This document shows, piece by piece, positions 35,041 through 45,038 of a stretch of DNA of 64,000 nt. The stretch lies in contig CBDDLL010000002.1 in NCBI GenBank assembly GCA_965230625.1, positions 620,001 to 684,000 of the forward strand, given 5' to 3'. The notes under the pieces were generated by a model. That model saw only the letters and a list, made by a program, of their open reading frames with translations. It was not told the DNA's origin and made no database searches. Position 1 is the first letter of the stretch, and every line of letters starts with the position of its first letter. This stretch comes from Saccharicrinis sp965230625. GTDB lineage: Bacteria; Bacteroidota; Bacteroidia; Bacteroidales; Marinilabiliaceae. Made by a program: the position numbers and the translations under genes.

Positions 35041-36546
35041 TTAAAAACTCATCAAAAACTCACTTTTTAACAATAATGTTTGAATTGCCCTTGAATTTAT
35101 TGAAATTTTTGCTGTTTTACCTTGTAAAGATACTTCAATCGCTTGTGGGGTATTTTCCATATTTAATACAACTAGAACTATAGATTTATCTGGATTTTGA
35201 ACTGCAGTGAATATTAAATTTGTTTCTGAAATATCAAAACCTATCCGTTTTGCTCCTGGTCTGATATATTTACTAAAATGAGCCATAGTATAATAAAGTG
35301 GAGTATAATATACCTCATCTTTATCTGGATCTACTATAACTGGTGACACACACCAGTTTTTGAACCAATTAGGGCCTCCTTGCCTGTCTAATACCATATT
35401 CCAGTCAATCCAACCTCCAACCCAGTTATTTAAACAACCAATTATATCTCTGGCATAACGATATACTGGTACATATTTAGGATGAAGATACTTTTGGTTA
35501 TCAGGAGCCCAATCCCACCCCCAATCTGTGGCTTCCCTGGACCAATACCATTTGTCATCCTTCCAATGTGGTACTTCTGCATCAACACATGCTTCGGATT
35601 GAATAATAGATTTTCCGGGAGCCATCTCATGAGTAAAATTTAGTGACTCCGGAAACCAATCGTAGGTACTAGCATACCAATGGATAGCCATTCCATCAAA
35701 ATATTTCGACGACTCTTCGTCTTTATACAATATCCTTGCCCATTCCTCTAACTCTTCTCCCCTATTCTGGTCGTAACCAAATATCTTTACTTCAGGATGT
35801 ATTTTCTTCAAATGTGGCCCCATATGGTTTTTTACAAATTCCACCATTTCTTCGGCAGTAAAATGCATGCTTTCCCAATTGTTATCATTACCTAAAGGTT
35901 CATTTTCTACAGTTACTCCCCATATATCAATTCCTTCGTTTTTATAAGCCTCAATATATTTCGAAAAGAATAAAGCCCACGTGTCATAATATTTCGGCAA
36001 TAATTTTCCTCCTCTCCAATCATTGTTATCCTTCATCCATGGTGGAGCAGTCCACGGAGAAGCCATAATTCTGAAACCTTCTTTAGATATTTCCAAAGCA
36101 TCTTTAATCATTGGTATTATATCATCTCGATCTTCATCAACAGAAAAATGTTTTAATTCTGTATCCCCTTCAACTGGTGCATAGGAATAATTACTTAATG
36201 AGAAATCGCAAGAATTTATATGTGTACGTGTTAAGGAATACCCAGCACCATCTGCACTGAAGTATGCATTTAACACTTCCTCTCTTTTCCCTTTACTTAG
36301 CAGGTTCAACAAATAAGCTGAAGCCTCTGTAAAAGAGCCTCCAAACCCTGTAATAGTTTGATATTTTTGTTCAGGATTTACTTTTATCAAAACAGGGTTT
36401 TCAAGCTTTTCAAACTCGGTTAGTTTTTGGAGTTTGTTGCCGCTGGCAGAGGTTTCAAAAACCTCGATGTTTAGTTCTTGTTTTGAAGTACAGCTCATAA
36501 AAATGAGAATTAAAGATATTGTTGTGATGTAAATATTAGTTTTCAT
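35041..36546 (-). CDS. GH30 beta-glucanase, lipoprotein
   Basis: A 501-residue (beta/alpha)8 enzyme with lipoprotein signal (LIFMSCTS). The start is the ATG at 36544-36546 rather than the upstream TTG at 36568, as it puts the signal peptide at the right distance. Acid/base E216 (TVENEP) and nucleophile E318 (IIQSEAC) are intact; the GFGGSFTEASAYLL block near the start is typical of GH30. In laminarin loci GH30 members (for example subfamily 3) cut beta-1,6 linkages, which would remove the branches of laminarin; the subfamily cannot be fixed here. Sits between the symporter and GH3. Confidence 0.92.
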   Translation of the reverse strand: MKTNIYITTISLILIFMSCTSKQELNIEVFETSASGNKLQKLTEFEKLENPVLIKVNPEQKYQTITGFGGSFTEASAYLLNLLSKGKREEVLNAYFSADGAGYSLTRTHINSCDFSLSNYSYAPVEGDTELKHFSVDEDRDDIIPMIKDALEISKEGFRIMASPWTAPPWMKDNNDWRGGKLLPKYYDTWALFFSKYIEAYKNEGIDIWGVTVENEPLGNDNNWESMHFTAEEMVEFVKNHMGPHLKKIHPEVKIFGYDQNRGEELEEWARILYKDEESSKYFDGMAIHWYASTYDWFPESLNFTHEMAPGKSIIQSEACVDAEVPHWKDDKWYWSREATDWGWDWAPDNQKYLHPKYVPVYRYARDIIGCLNNWVGGWIDWNMVLDRQGGPNWFKNWCVSPVIVDPDKDEVYYTPLYYTMAHFSKYIRPGAKRIGFDISETNLIFTAVQNPDKSIVLVVLNMENTPQAIEVSLQGKTAKISINSRAIQTLLLKSEFLMSF

Positions 36547-36650
36547 TGGTTTATAAGTTCTATTTTTCAAATAACTAAATCATTCCTTCCATTTTGGTAG
36601 AATAAGCGTTACAAAGCTTTAGGTACATTTTATGTTTTTATTCTCGTGAA

Positions 36651-38081
36651 TCAATTCTTGATTTCTTCTTTACGTTTAGCCAATATTGCCCGAATTTCAT
36701 TCGCTCGTTTTTCTGTAACATCGTAGTTACGCATAACAAAAATGGCAATTAAAGTACCTGCAATTGGTAATCCTGAATAAAAGAGTCGAAGTCCTGTAAT
36801 AGCACCATCGGGTTGAACAGGTAAATCTGCATCAAATCCAACGGCTGACATAATAGCACCACTGGCTAATCCTGCTATGGCAAAACCAAACTTAACCATC
36901 CACCAGTATATAGCCCCAAATATTCCCTCTCGGCGTTTACCGGTATTTAATTCATCCAGATCAATTACATCTGCTGTCATCGACATCATTAAAGTAAACA
37001 GACTTCCAATTCCAAATGAGAAGAAAGGTAAGGCGAAAATGAACATATAAGGTTTGCCTGGTACAAACAGAAACCATAACATTATATATCCTATAATAGA
37101 AATTCCTTGAGAAAGGACAAATGCTTTCTTCTTTCCTATTATTTTTGACATACGAGCTACAATGGGTATCACCAGAAAAGTGGTAACTAAAGATGCTATA
37201 CTACCAAAAAGGGTAGGCCATATACCTGCAGCTCCTGTATCCCCTTTAAATAAATAATAAACAATTATAAAGAATGAGAATGCTGCAATGGTATTAAATG
37301 CATTGAAAATAAAGAATGTAGAAACACAAAGTTTAACGAATGGTTTTGATTTAAAAGCTTCTATAAAGCCCTTTATTATTTCTTTTAATCCACCACCAAC
37401 ATTCTTCATAGTCAATGGTACATAATCTTTATCTACTGTCGATTTACTTTTCAAGAATATGGCTGGCACCATGGCAAAAAGCATACAAACTATACCTACC
37501 CATACGGCGAGTTCTCTTGTGGCAATTTCAGCCGATGCAAACCAGCTTTCGTCGTACATAAATATCCAGAACCAAGGAGCAATTACCCATGCCCATTGTC
37601 CAATCCACTGGGCAACAGCCATAATGCTAGTACGTTCGTGAAAATCATTACTCATTTCGTAACCCATGGCAACATATGGCACACTAAAAATTGTGAGACC
37701 CAAATAAAACACAATAGATAATATAAGGAAGTAAGTAAAGTTATAGTCCACTCCGTTTTCGCGGTACAACTGCCACATAGCAACAAACGAAACTCCGAGA
37801 ATTATCGCTCCACTAAATACATATTGACGTCTCCTTCCCCATCGAGATTTCGTATTATCTGAAATAAAGCCCATAATTGGATCGGTTAAAGAATCGAATA
37901 CTCGAGGTAGAAAAAATAATATTCCCCACATCCATCCGGGAAAACCAAGATCTTGAACAAGGACAACCATAAAAATACTTAGCACTGCCGGAAACATTTG
38001 GTTTGCAAGCATTCCCATTCCGAATGCTACTTTTTGTCCAAAAGGTACTTTATTCTCTCGTTCTGATTTAAAATGTGCCAT
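36651..38081 (-). CDS. MFS sugar symporter of the GPH family
   Basis: A 476-residue inner-membrane transporter with 12 predicted helices. The GPH (glycoside-pentoside-hexuronide:cation) signature is seen: FDSLTDPIMGFISDNTKSRWGRRR after the second helix and MGYEMSNDFHERTSIM in the middle. It would carry short gluco-oligosaccharides or glucose with a cation into the cytosol. Its position between GH17 and GH30 genes in the locus, together with cytosolic GH17 and phosphorylase enzymes, argues for oligosaccharide import. Confidence 0.9.
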   Translation of the reverse strand: MAHFKSERENKVPFGQKVAFGMGMLANQMFPAVLSIFMVVLVQDLGFPGWMWGILFFLPRVFDSLTDPIMGFISDNTKSRWGRRRQYVFSGAIILGVSFVAMWQLYRENGVDYNFTYFLILSIVFYLGLTIFSVPYVAMGYEMSNDFHERTSIMAVAQWIGQWAWVIAPWFWIFMYDESWFASAEIATRELAVWVGIVCMLFAMVPAIFLKSKSTVDKDYVPLTMKNVGGGLKEIIKGFIEAFKSKPFVKLCVSTFFIFNAFNTIAAFSFFIIVYYLFKGDTGAAGIWPTLFGSIASLVTTFLVIPIVARMSKIIGKKKAFVLSQGISIIGYIMLWFLFVPGKPYMFIFALPFFSFGIGSLFTLMMSMTADVIDLDELNTGKRREGIFGAIYWWMVKFGFAIAGLASGAIMSAVGFDADLPVQPDGAITGLRLFYSGLPIAGTLIAIFVMRNYDVTEKRANEIRAILAKRKEEIKN

Positions 38082-38095
38082 ATCTTGTAGATTTA

Positions 38096-38134
38096 TGCCA
38101 ATATCCCAATGATATTGTCCTTATAATTTCATTC
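38096..38134. repeat. Dispersed intergenic repeat, copy 3
   Basis: GCCAATATCCCAATGATATT followed by GTCCTTATAATTTCATTC. It lies between the GH17 lipoprotein gene and the symporter gene, inside the PUL. Less conserved at its end than the other two copies. Confidence 0.4.
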
Positions 38135-38199
38135 TATTAGATTTCATTTTCGAAGATTATGTTTCGAATTACATGTTGCCCAATGCCTTATGCTATATC

Positions 38200-39279
38200 T
38201 TATTTCAGTTCAGGATAAAACTCCTGCATCACTAATTTTGGTTTTCTGTCTACTGTAAATATTCCCCAGTGTTTTTCAGCTCCTAAAGGATTGTTTGGGT
38301 TACCTTTCCAGTCTTCATCAAAAGCTTCGAAAAAGAAGGTGGTGATATTCACTTCATCTGACCAAGCCATTATATCCTTATAATATTGCAACTGCTTTTC
38401 TTCATTGGCTCTTTCTCCAAACTCTGATGCTACGCTTGCCCAACCAGCTTCAGTAATAACTATGTTACTATTTGGCAATGCTTTACGAACTTCTTTTACA
38501 TTTTCGATGGTATAAGACATTCCTTTATCAATATCTTTACCTTCCCATACCGGATAAACATGAATAGAAACAAAGTCTACTGCTTTAGCTAGCCCAGCTC
38601 CTTTATCTGCCCACCATTTATAATTGTCGGCAACTGTAACTGGTTGTTTAATTTTACTTTTCACATAATTCACATAAGAAATAATTGTATCTGTATCTAC
38701 CTTATGATCATTCCATTCCACTAAGGCTTCGTTTCCAACATTAACTGCGCATATAATTTTAGGATAAGTATTAGCCAGCTCAATTCCTTTAGCAATTTCT
38801 TTAAGGTTCTTCTTTTTGTTTTTATCCAGTTCTGATTGAGGAATTGGCTCTCTAAGCCATTCACAGGTTTCATGTGCACTGAGTTCTGCATCTAACCAAA
38901 TACCCAATAACACTTTAATATTGATATTATGCTCCTTAATTATTTTTAAAACCATTTCGGAGTTTTCTCCACTATCATACACCCTAATCAATTGAAACAT
39001 GGAGTTTTTAGAAAAGATGTTTAGGTCTTCTAAAATCTCCTCATATGAAGGATTTATTGCTCCACTTCCTCTATCGGGATGTTGCCCATTACGGAAACCT
39101 GAATAACAGATTGCTTTTGATAAACCTTGCAACAATGCATCCTTAGATTGAATCAGTTCGTTTTCCTGACTCGCCCATTTTTCTTGCGTATTCTTTTTTT
39201 TCTTATTCTCTGGGGATTGACAGCTTACCATTACTATTGAAGCAAGACAAAAGATTGTATTAATAAAAGATAGTTTCAT
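38200..39279 (-). CDS. GH17 glucan hydrolase, lipoprotein
   Basis: A 359-residue GH17 (beta/alpha)8 enzyme (endo-beta-1,3-glucanase or glucanosyltransferase family). Lipoprotein signal with cysteine at residue 20 (IVMVSCQSP). Acid/base E184 (NVGNEALVEW) and nucleophile E277 (VITEAGW) are present. The C-terminal FEAFDEDWKGNPNNP ... EKHWGIFTVDRKPK block is shared with the next gene. It is 11 bp after the cytosolic GH17 paralogue and most similar to it, so the pair looks like a duplication in which one copy gained or lost the export signal. Confidence 0.9.
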   Translation of the reverse strand: MKLSFINTIFCLASIVMVSCQSPENKKKKNTQEKWASQENELIQSKDALLQGLSKAICYSGFRNGQHPDRGSGAINPSYEEILEDLNIFSKNSMFQLIRVYDSGENSEMVLKIIKEHNINIKVLLGIWLDAELSAHETCEWLREPIPQSELDKNKKKNLKEIAKGIELANTYPKIICAVNVGNEALVEWNDHKVDTDTIISYVNYVKSKIKQPVTVADNYKWWADKGAGLAKAVDFVSIHVYPVWEGKDIDKGMSYTIENVKEVRKALPNSNIVITEAGWASVASEFGERANEEKQLQYYKDIMAWSDEVNITTFFFEAFDEDWKGNPNNPLGAEKHWGIFTVDRKPKLVMQEFYPELK

Positions 39280-39290
39280 AGATATAGATT

Positions 39291-40214
39291 TTATTTATAA
39301 AGATGTTTCATTACTTTTTTGGGTATTCTATCTACTGTAAATAATCCCCAGTGTTTTTCTGGTTCATTAGGCTCCTGAGAACCTTTCCAGGGTTCGTCAA
39401 ATGCTTCAAAAACGAAAGTGAGTATACCTTCTGATTCACTCCAGTTTATTAAGTCGTTATAGTATATTTGCTGTAGTTCCTGGCCTACATTATCTGGATC
39501 AATTCCTCTTCCGTTAGAATTTGTTGCCCAACCTGCTTCTGTAATAACAACAGGTTTATGTGGATATCTATCAGCTACTCCATAATAGTTTTGCTTGGTA
39601 TACTCCAGTGCTTCATGAATATGTTTATATTCCCAAACCGGATAAGTATGAATAGATATAAAGTCAACTTCTTCTACTAACCTTCTTAATTTATCATGCC
39701 ATGGTACATAATTCTCACAAAAGGTAACAGGTTGCTTAACTTCATTCTTTACCATCCTAACATAAGCAATTACTCTTTCAACAGGAACATAATGGTCTGT
39801 CCAATGAACTGTAGCTTCATTGCCTACCGAAAGTGAAAAAATAATATCTGGATACTCATTGGCTATCTCGATCATTTTTTTGATTTGACGCTGATTTTTC
39901 TCTTTGTTGGCAGCCAATTCTTCTGAGGGATATGAGCCTCCCCAAGGACAACCAAAATTGTTCATTTCAGCATCTATATACGCTCCAAGCATAACCTTAA
40001 AATCCAGCTTTTCGTTTTTTATTACTTCGAGCACATAATCGGTTTGCTTATCGCAATCATAAAGCCTAAGGTATTTCCAGTGTTTGTGTAATAACAACAA
40101 ATCTTCATTAACTTGTTCGTAACTTGGATATTTTGCCCTCGGGGCTTGTCCTTCACGGAAACCCGAATAACAAATTGCTCTTTCTGGCTCTATATTTAGT
40201 TCTTTAATCTTCAT
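39291..40214 (-). CDS. GH17 enzyme without signal peptide (copy B)
   Basis: A 307-residue GH17 protein starting MKIKELNIEPERAICYSGFR, with no signal peptide or lipobox, so it should act in the cytosol. Acid/base E133 (SVGNEATVHW) and nucleophile E226 (VITEAGWAT) are intact. It aligns along its full length with the exported GH17 downstream (CYSGFR, GNEA, HTYPVWE, EKHWGLFTVDR). Cytosolic GH17 enzymes are unusual; a role in cutting or rearranging imported laminari-oligosaccharides is inferred from its neighbours. Confidence 0.88.
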   Translation of the reverse strand: MKIKELNIEPERAICYSGFREGQAPRAKYPSYEQVNEDLLLLHKHWKYLRLYDCDKQTDYVLEVIKNEKLDFKVMLGAYIDAEMNNFGCPWGGSYPSEELAANKEKNQRQIKKMIEIANEYPDIIFSLSVGNEATVHWTDHYVPVERVIAYVRMVKNEVKQPVTFCENYVPWHDKLRRLVEEVDFISIHTYPVWEYKHIHEALEYTKQNYYGVADRYPHKPVVITEAGWATNSNGRGIDPDNVGQELQQIYYNDLINWSESEGILTFVFEAFDEPWKGSQEPNEPEKHWGLFTVDRIPKKVMKHLYK

Positions 40215-40327
40215 TTATTAATCGTATCAAGATTCAAGTACAAGACACAAGATTTGATTTCTACAACGTATATAATTTTAATACTTGGGACTTGTTACTT
40301 GTGTTTATATTAAGCTTCTATACTTTC

Positions 40328-41215
40328 TTATAAATACTTTAACTTCTCATCTTTATCCCAAATTCCCCAATAAGCGCCTACACTTCCTTCTGTTGATGTC
40401 TTCCATGCCTCGTCAAAGGATGAGAAATAGAATATTTCAATACCTTCGTCTTTTGACCATGTTTGTGCATTGATAAAATATTTAAGGGCATTTTCTTTAG
40501 ATGCTTGTGCGCCATAAAAACCGCCTCCTGCATTTGGCCAACCTGTTTCGGTAATAATTACTCTTTTTCCATTTCCTGCCATCATTGCTCTGCGATACAT
40601 GTCTTTCATGTATAAAAATGAATCTTCCAACGAACATCCTTCCCAAAATGGATAGCAGTTGGCTAAAATTACATCGCAAGCTTCTGTAACTTTAGGACGG
40701 TTACAGAATTCATAATAAGCATCAACATATCCAACAGGAATACCTGGCAGTTCTTCTTTAACTCTATGAATAAACTTCAATAGCTCTTCCTCTGTTAAAT
40801 CTTCCCTATACAATACTTCATTACCAACAGCTACAATATCAGCATACCCTTCTTTTGCAACTTTGATAACATTATTTATTTCATTTTCGTTAATTTCTGC
40901 ATCTGTACCTAACCATGCTCCAACTAAAGTTCTCATTCCTTTTTGCTTAGCAAGAGCTGGAATTAATTCATTGCCATCTGTACAAGAAAAAGACCTTATC
41001 CATTGGGTGTAAGGCTTAACAATGTCGAGCCTTCGTTCAAGCTGCTCTTTGCTAAGCTGGTCGCCAGGTGCTTGTCCTTCTTCGTAAGGACTTATGCATA
41101 ATCCATGTATTCCCTGCTTTAATAGTTTTTTATATAAAGACAATAAATCGTCAAGGCTTCTTCCGGAAAAATCTGTTCCGGCTAGTGACATTAAGTATTC
41201 TTTTCTTACTGACAT
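40328..41215 (-). CDS. GH17 enzyme without signal peptide (copy C)
   Basis: A 295-residue GH17 protein starting MSVRKEYLMSLAGTDFSG, again with no export signal. Acid/base E133 (AVGNEVLYRE) and nucleophile E223 (IITETGWPN) are present. It is more distant from the other two copies: GNEV and TETGWPN are closer to classical GH17 enzymes, and the substrate-loop regions differ (ISPYEEGQAP, NCYPFWEG, SSFDEAWKTS). It directly follows the phosphorylase-like gene by 176 bp. The pairing suggests a cytosolic two-step breakdown of beta-1,3-glucan oligomers. Confidence 0.88.
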   Translation of the reverse strand: MSVRKEYLMSLAGTDFSGRSLDDLLSLYKKLLKQGIHGLCISPYEEGQAPGDQLSKEQLERRLDIVKPYTQWIRSFSCTDGNELIPALAKQKGMRTLVGAWLGTDAEINENEINNVIKVAKEGYADIVAVGNEVLYREDLTEEELLKFIHRVKEELPGIPVGYVDAYYEFCNRPKVTEACDVILANCYPFWEGCSLEDSFLYMKDMYRRAMMAGNGKRVIITETGWPNAGGGFYGAQASKENALKYFINAQTWSKDEGIEIFYFSSFDEAWKTSTEGSVGAYWGIWDKDEKLKYL

Positions 41216-41391
41216 GGGTGTAATTGTTATTTTTTTTATTCAATTTTTGCCACACTATCGATCTTTCGTAAGTGTAAGATATTGTGATCAGCTTTACAAT
41301 AGTTACAACTCTATTAACCAACAACTTCAATACCCTACATTAATATATCCCCTAAAGAGGCTTATTTAATTCTTCATCTTCTTATTACTAT

Positions 41392-44300
41392 TTAACCAAG
41401 GGACACCTCAACCTTTATTACTTCTCCTTGTCTGTTAAATATCTTTGCACTAATCTCTTTATCGATTGTATTTCCTTTAATTACTTCTGATACTCCTTTA
41501 CTATTTATAATTTTTACCTGAGCTTTTTCTCCTAATTTGTAAACCACAGGCACTTTGCAAAAAGTGAAGGCTATTTGTCCTTGATTTAAAAGGATCTCTT
41601 TCTTAGCTCCCTTTAAATCATAATATTCAAATGAAGCTTCTTTTATTAGAATGTCGTTATGATTTAAAAGAGGTGCTTTAAAACTTATTTCACCATTTTT
41701 AACCTGAACTCCTAATTCTGCAAATCGTGAAATTACATCTTCCTTTACCTGCCCTGTCATACCTGGTTGTTTTGCTCCCCCACCACCAGGAGTATGCGAA
41801 TACGCATCCGTTGGAAAAGCACCATACAATTCTGGTGATTTATAAATTCCAATTCCTGCTTTAATTTCGTAGTAATGTTGCTTCATCATGCCTAGCACAT
41901 CAGCTGAAGCACCTTCTTCTACTCCTCTGAAATAACTCTCTTGTGCTGCCAGCAGCAACTTAGAAACCATATGCCAATATATACTTCCTAATCCTTCATA
42001 TCCATAAAAAGTACCCGAACGACCTGTAAATGATTGATGATCGAACATTTCTTCGTATATATTGAGTACTATTAGCTTATCAGATTCAACTAACTCACCA
42101 TATTTAATTTTATCCAAATTTTCAAGAGCTGTTTTTAACACATCTGAATTTCTAAAAGCACCATTAAAATGATAGTTTCCAGTGTCATCTGCCTTTAAAA
42201 TATTACTATTTCCATCAGCTACTAATTGGCATAATAATTTGGATTCTTTTACTTTATCTGAAGGAATATTATTTTTATTCTCAAAACGTGGTAGTTGTCT
42301 ATCTGGATATAAAATATAGCTATACTGATCTTCGCGAAACAATGCACTTGCTTTAAGCGCATCTAAAACAGCTAAACTTTCACTGGCATTTAAATATCCA
42401 GAACTCAATACAGCTACCTGACCTTCCAACATTTCGTACAAATAGCGGATGGATGCCCTGTTTTCTGTAAATGATATTAGGTTATAGGAATGATATAAAC
42501 CATCCTCTCGTTTGTTTACTTTAATAGTTTGATCCATGTAGACCAGTGCTATATTAGTAAATTCAATCAAGCGACTAACTTTAATGCTTTTTCTCTTACC
42601 TGAGAATCCATATTCGTAAATACTGTTTCTATATTTTTCTCCTGCTAATCCAAGAACATCAGTAAAATTTCTTCTTTCTTCATCTGAGAATCCTATTTCA
42701 AGAAGGTCTTTTTTGCTTTCAAACAAATTTTGAATTGATTCGAGCAACACATCGACTTGCTCAGATACCATAATTTCACTATGCTCACAATTTCTAAATT
42801 GCTCATTCCAAAATTTTAAAAATCGACGAATGTAGTATAAGGTCACCATTGAAACTCCATTCCCAACCAATGCATTGTTTGCGTCATTCCACTCGGGTCT
42901 TTGGGTATTTAACCAAATGCCTGCTTCCGGAATAAAATTGCTTAGTTTTGATAATAAGGTTACCAGAATTTTCTCAGTTAAATTAACCCGGTATAGATCT
43001 CCATCGTGTCCGAATATCATGCGTGCATCAGCACCCAGTTCTTCAACTTTTGCTTTAATTTCCTCATTTAGTTTATAATCAAAGTCAATTGTATCCTGAG
43101 GGTTTGAAATAACATCCTTGTAAGATTTAATGCGATAAGGTACATTAGCATATACAAATATTTCCTTAGACAACCAATCTCCTAATTTTCCAGGATGGTA
43201 TGCGTTTGAAATCTCTAAAAACTTTTGTAGGTAAATAATCTGGTGATCACCCCAATATCCTATATAAGCCCACGGATCATCAGGATCTGGACATTCCCAA
43301 TCAATACCTTCGCGAGTAATTCGATATGGATTATAGCCATCTGCCGTTGAAGCGTTTAGAAACTTACCAATCATACCTTCAACATATTCTGGATAAGAAA
43401 CAGCTAAAGCCTCCCAATTTTGAAAAATATCGCGCCAATTGCCTTGATAATTCAGCTTTGGATTACCAACATCATTTTTAGTTTCAATGGCAAATTGATT
43501 CCAAGGACGACTTGGATCTCCGTGCCTACGACTAAATGTTAAGGGAAGATATTCATTTGCAATCCTTACTAAATCAACATCCTCACAACCTAATGCCCAA
43601 GCACAAAGCTCTTGATAAGAAATTTCAACAGGAAGTTCATTAATTTTATCCAATACTTTCTCAAATACATTTTTATTGGTTTGCTTAACGTTTAACTTAA
43701 AGTCAGTACTGTCAATAGTATAATCATTAGCAAAGATGCCTCCTCTCATAACATTAAACATCGTATTCGAAAAATGACGTACCGATGATAAAACATCATT
43801 TCCAAACTGAATTCCATCTGCACTTGCAACAAGCTTTACTAAGTTTTCTGTTCCTAATTTAATATCCTGCTCAACGAGCTCTTCAATATCCTTTTCTACA
43901 ATTAATGTGTTTAAATTTACCACATCAACACTATCCTGATTAACTTCTGCAATTATCATCCACTCCTTTTGGCTGCCAGCTTTTAAAGTCAATTCTGCAT
44001 TGACATAATAAGCCCCCCTGGAAGCACGTATATCTATTTCTGTATTAAGCTTATTTCCTCTTTTGAAATGATGTAACTGCTTATCTGATAACAAAACCTT
44101 TTTTTCCGCAAATCCGCACGACCAAACAGTTGTTGTTTTTAATGATTCACTGGGTTCTGCCTTGTCAACCGGAATAGAGCTCAACATAAACAAGCCTAAT
44201 CCAGTTTCTTGTATTAGTTCATTCTTTTTATAGGCATCCAATAAGTTACTATATGTGTTCTGAAAATCGTAATCCAAACCATTGGGAAGAATATTCTTGA

Positions 44301-44829
44301 TACCATCAATAAATTCAACATTTATTGGTTTTTGAGAAATATTTAATAACGTTGATTTTTTGACAAAACCAAACTTCTCAGAATTACACCATGTATATTT
44401 ATAAGCAACTCCTAAATCGTAATTAATTTCCTCAAAAAGGATTTTATTACCGTATATACTTTTATAGAGGTTTCTTTCTGTTTTATAAATGTTATTGTTA
44501 TCCACGAATGGTTCCCATAAATATACTTTGTCATCTTCTTGAATTAAAAACAAAGAGCTACTGCCTGTTTCCCCCTTATAATCGTGAATTTTATCATCGG
44601 TATAATATGGAAACAATGCATTATCCCTGTTTATTCTACCTGCTGATAATGACCCATTACTAGATATAAACATCCAGTGATCTGAGTTACTCACAATAGT
44701 CATAAAAAAATCAGGCATTTCATCGTAATTGCTTATTTTATAGAATTTCTCCTGGTCAAGCATTACAAATTCACCCTTCACTTCCTTTTCTACATATTTC
44801 AGGTTCGTATTTCCTAAATAAATTTTCAT
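41392..44829 (-). CDS. Large cytosolic phosphorylase-like enzyme, candidate beta-1,3-glucan phosphorylase (GH94/GH149/GH161 group)
   Basis: A 1145-residue protein with no signal peptide and the layout of inverting phosphorylases of the GH94 kind: N-terminal beta-sandwich (about 1-330), linker helices, an (alpha/alpha)6 catalytic domain (about 340-960) and a C-terminal beta cap. The catalytic acid is likely D649 in RPEWNDANNALVG, the counterpart of the WND motif of GH94. The GNWRDIFQNWEALA and YWGDHQIIYLQ blocks also fit. The size matches the roughly 1100-residue beta-1,3-glucan phosphorylases (GH149) better than ordinary cellobiose phosphorylases of 800 residues. Its place in a laminarin locus supports phosphorolysis of laminari-oligosaccharides to glucose 1-phosphate. 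The exact GH family is not settled by reading alone. Confidence 0.75.
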   Translation of the reverse strand: MKIYLGNTNLKYVEKEVKGEFVMLDQEKFYKISNYDEMPDFFMTIVSNSDHWMFISSNGSLSAGRINRDNALFPYYTDDKIHDYKGETGSSSLFLIQEDDKVYLWEPFVDNNNIYKTERNLYKSIYGNKILFEEINYDLGVAYKYTWCNSEKFGFVKKSTLLNISQKPINVEFIDGIKNILPNGLDYDFQNTYSNLLDAYKKNELIQETGLGLFMLSSIPVDKAEPSESLKTTTVWSCGFAEKKVLLSDKQLHHFKRGNKLNTEIDIRASRGAYYVNAELTLKAGSQKEWMIIAEVNQDSVDVVNLNTLIVEKDIEELVEQDIKLGTENLVKLVASADGIQFGNDVLSSVRHFSNTMFNVMRGGIFANDYTIDSTDFKLNVKQTNKNVFEKVLDKINELPVEISYQELCAWALGCEDVDLVRIANEYLPLTFSRRHGDPSRPWNQFAIETKNDVGNPKLNYQGNWRDIFQNWEALAVSYPEYVEGMIGKFLNASTADGYNPYRITREGIDWECPDPDDPWAYIGYWGDHQIIYLQKFLEISNAYHPGKLGDWLSKEIFVYANVPYRIKSYKDVISNPQDTIDFDYKLNEEIKAKVEELGADARMIFGHDGDLYRVNLTEKILVTLLSKLSNFIPEAGIWLNTQRPEWNDANNALVGNGVSMVTLYYIRRFLKFWNEQFRNCEHSEIMVSEQVDVLLESIQNLFESKKDLLEIGFSDEERRNFTDVLGLAGEKYRNSIYEYGFSGKRKSIKVSRLIEFTNIALVYMDQTIKVNKREDGLYHSYNLISFTENRASIRYLYEMLEGQVAVLSSGYLNASESLAVLDALKASALFREDQYSYILYPDRQLPRFENKNNIPSDKVKESKLLCQLVADGNSNILKADDTGNYHFNGAFRNSDVLKTALENLDKIKYGELVESDKLIVLNIYEEMFDHQSFTGRSGTFYGYEGLGSIYWHMVSKLLLAAQESYFRGVEEGASADVLGMMKQHYYEIKAGIGIYKSPELYGAFPTDAYSHTPGGGGAKQPGMTGQVKEDVISRFAELGVQVKNGEISFKAPLLNHNDILIKEASFEYYDLKGAKKEILLNQGQIAFTFCKVPVVYKLGEKAQVKIINSKGVSEVIKGNTIDKEISAKIFNRQGEVIKVEVSLG

Positions 44830-45038
44830 TCTCTTAACTTGGTTTATTTTATCTGTGTTAATTACTTTATCTAATTATCAGAATCCACACCCACTCCCTA
44901 ATCCTCTACATGCCTGAATATTAATTAACAAAGACAGGATCTTATTTTTAAATTATTTTCGATAAAAAAAGACAAAGCATCCGCATATATGCGGAATAAT
45001 ACCTCTGCATATTTAACTTAAAACAAGGCTTTAAATCT

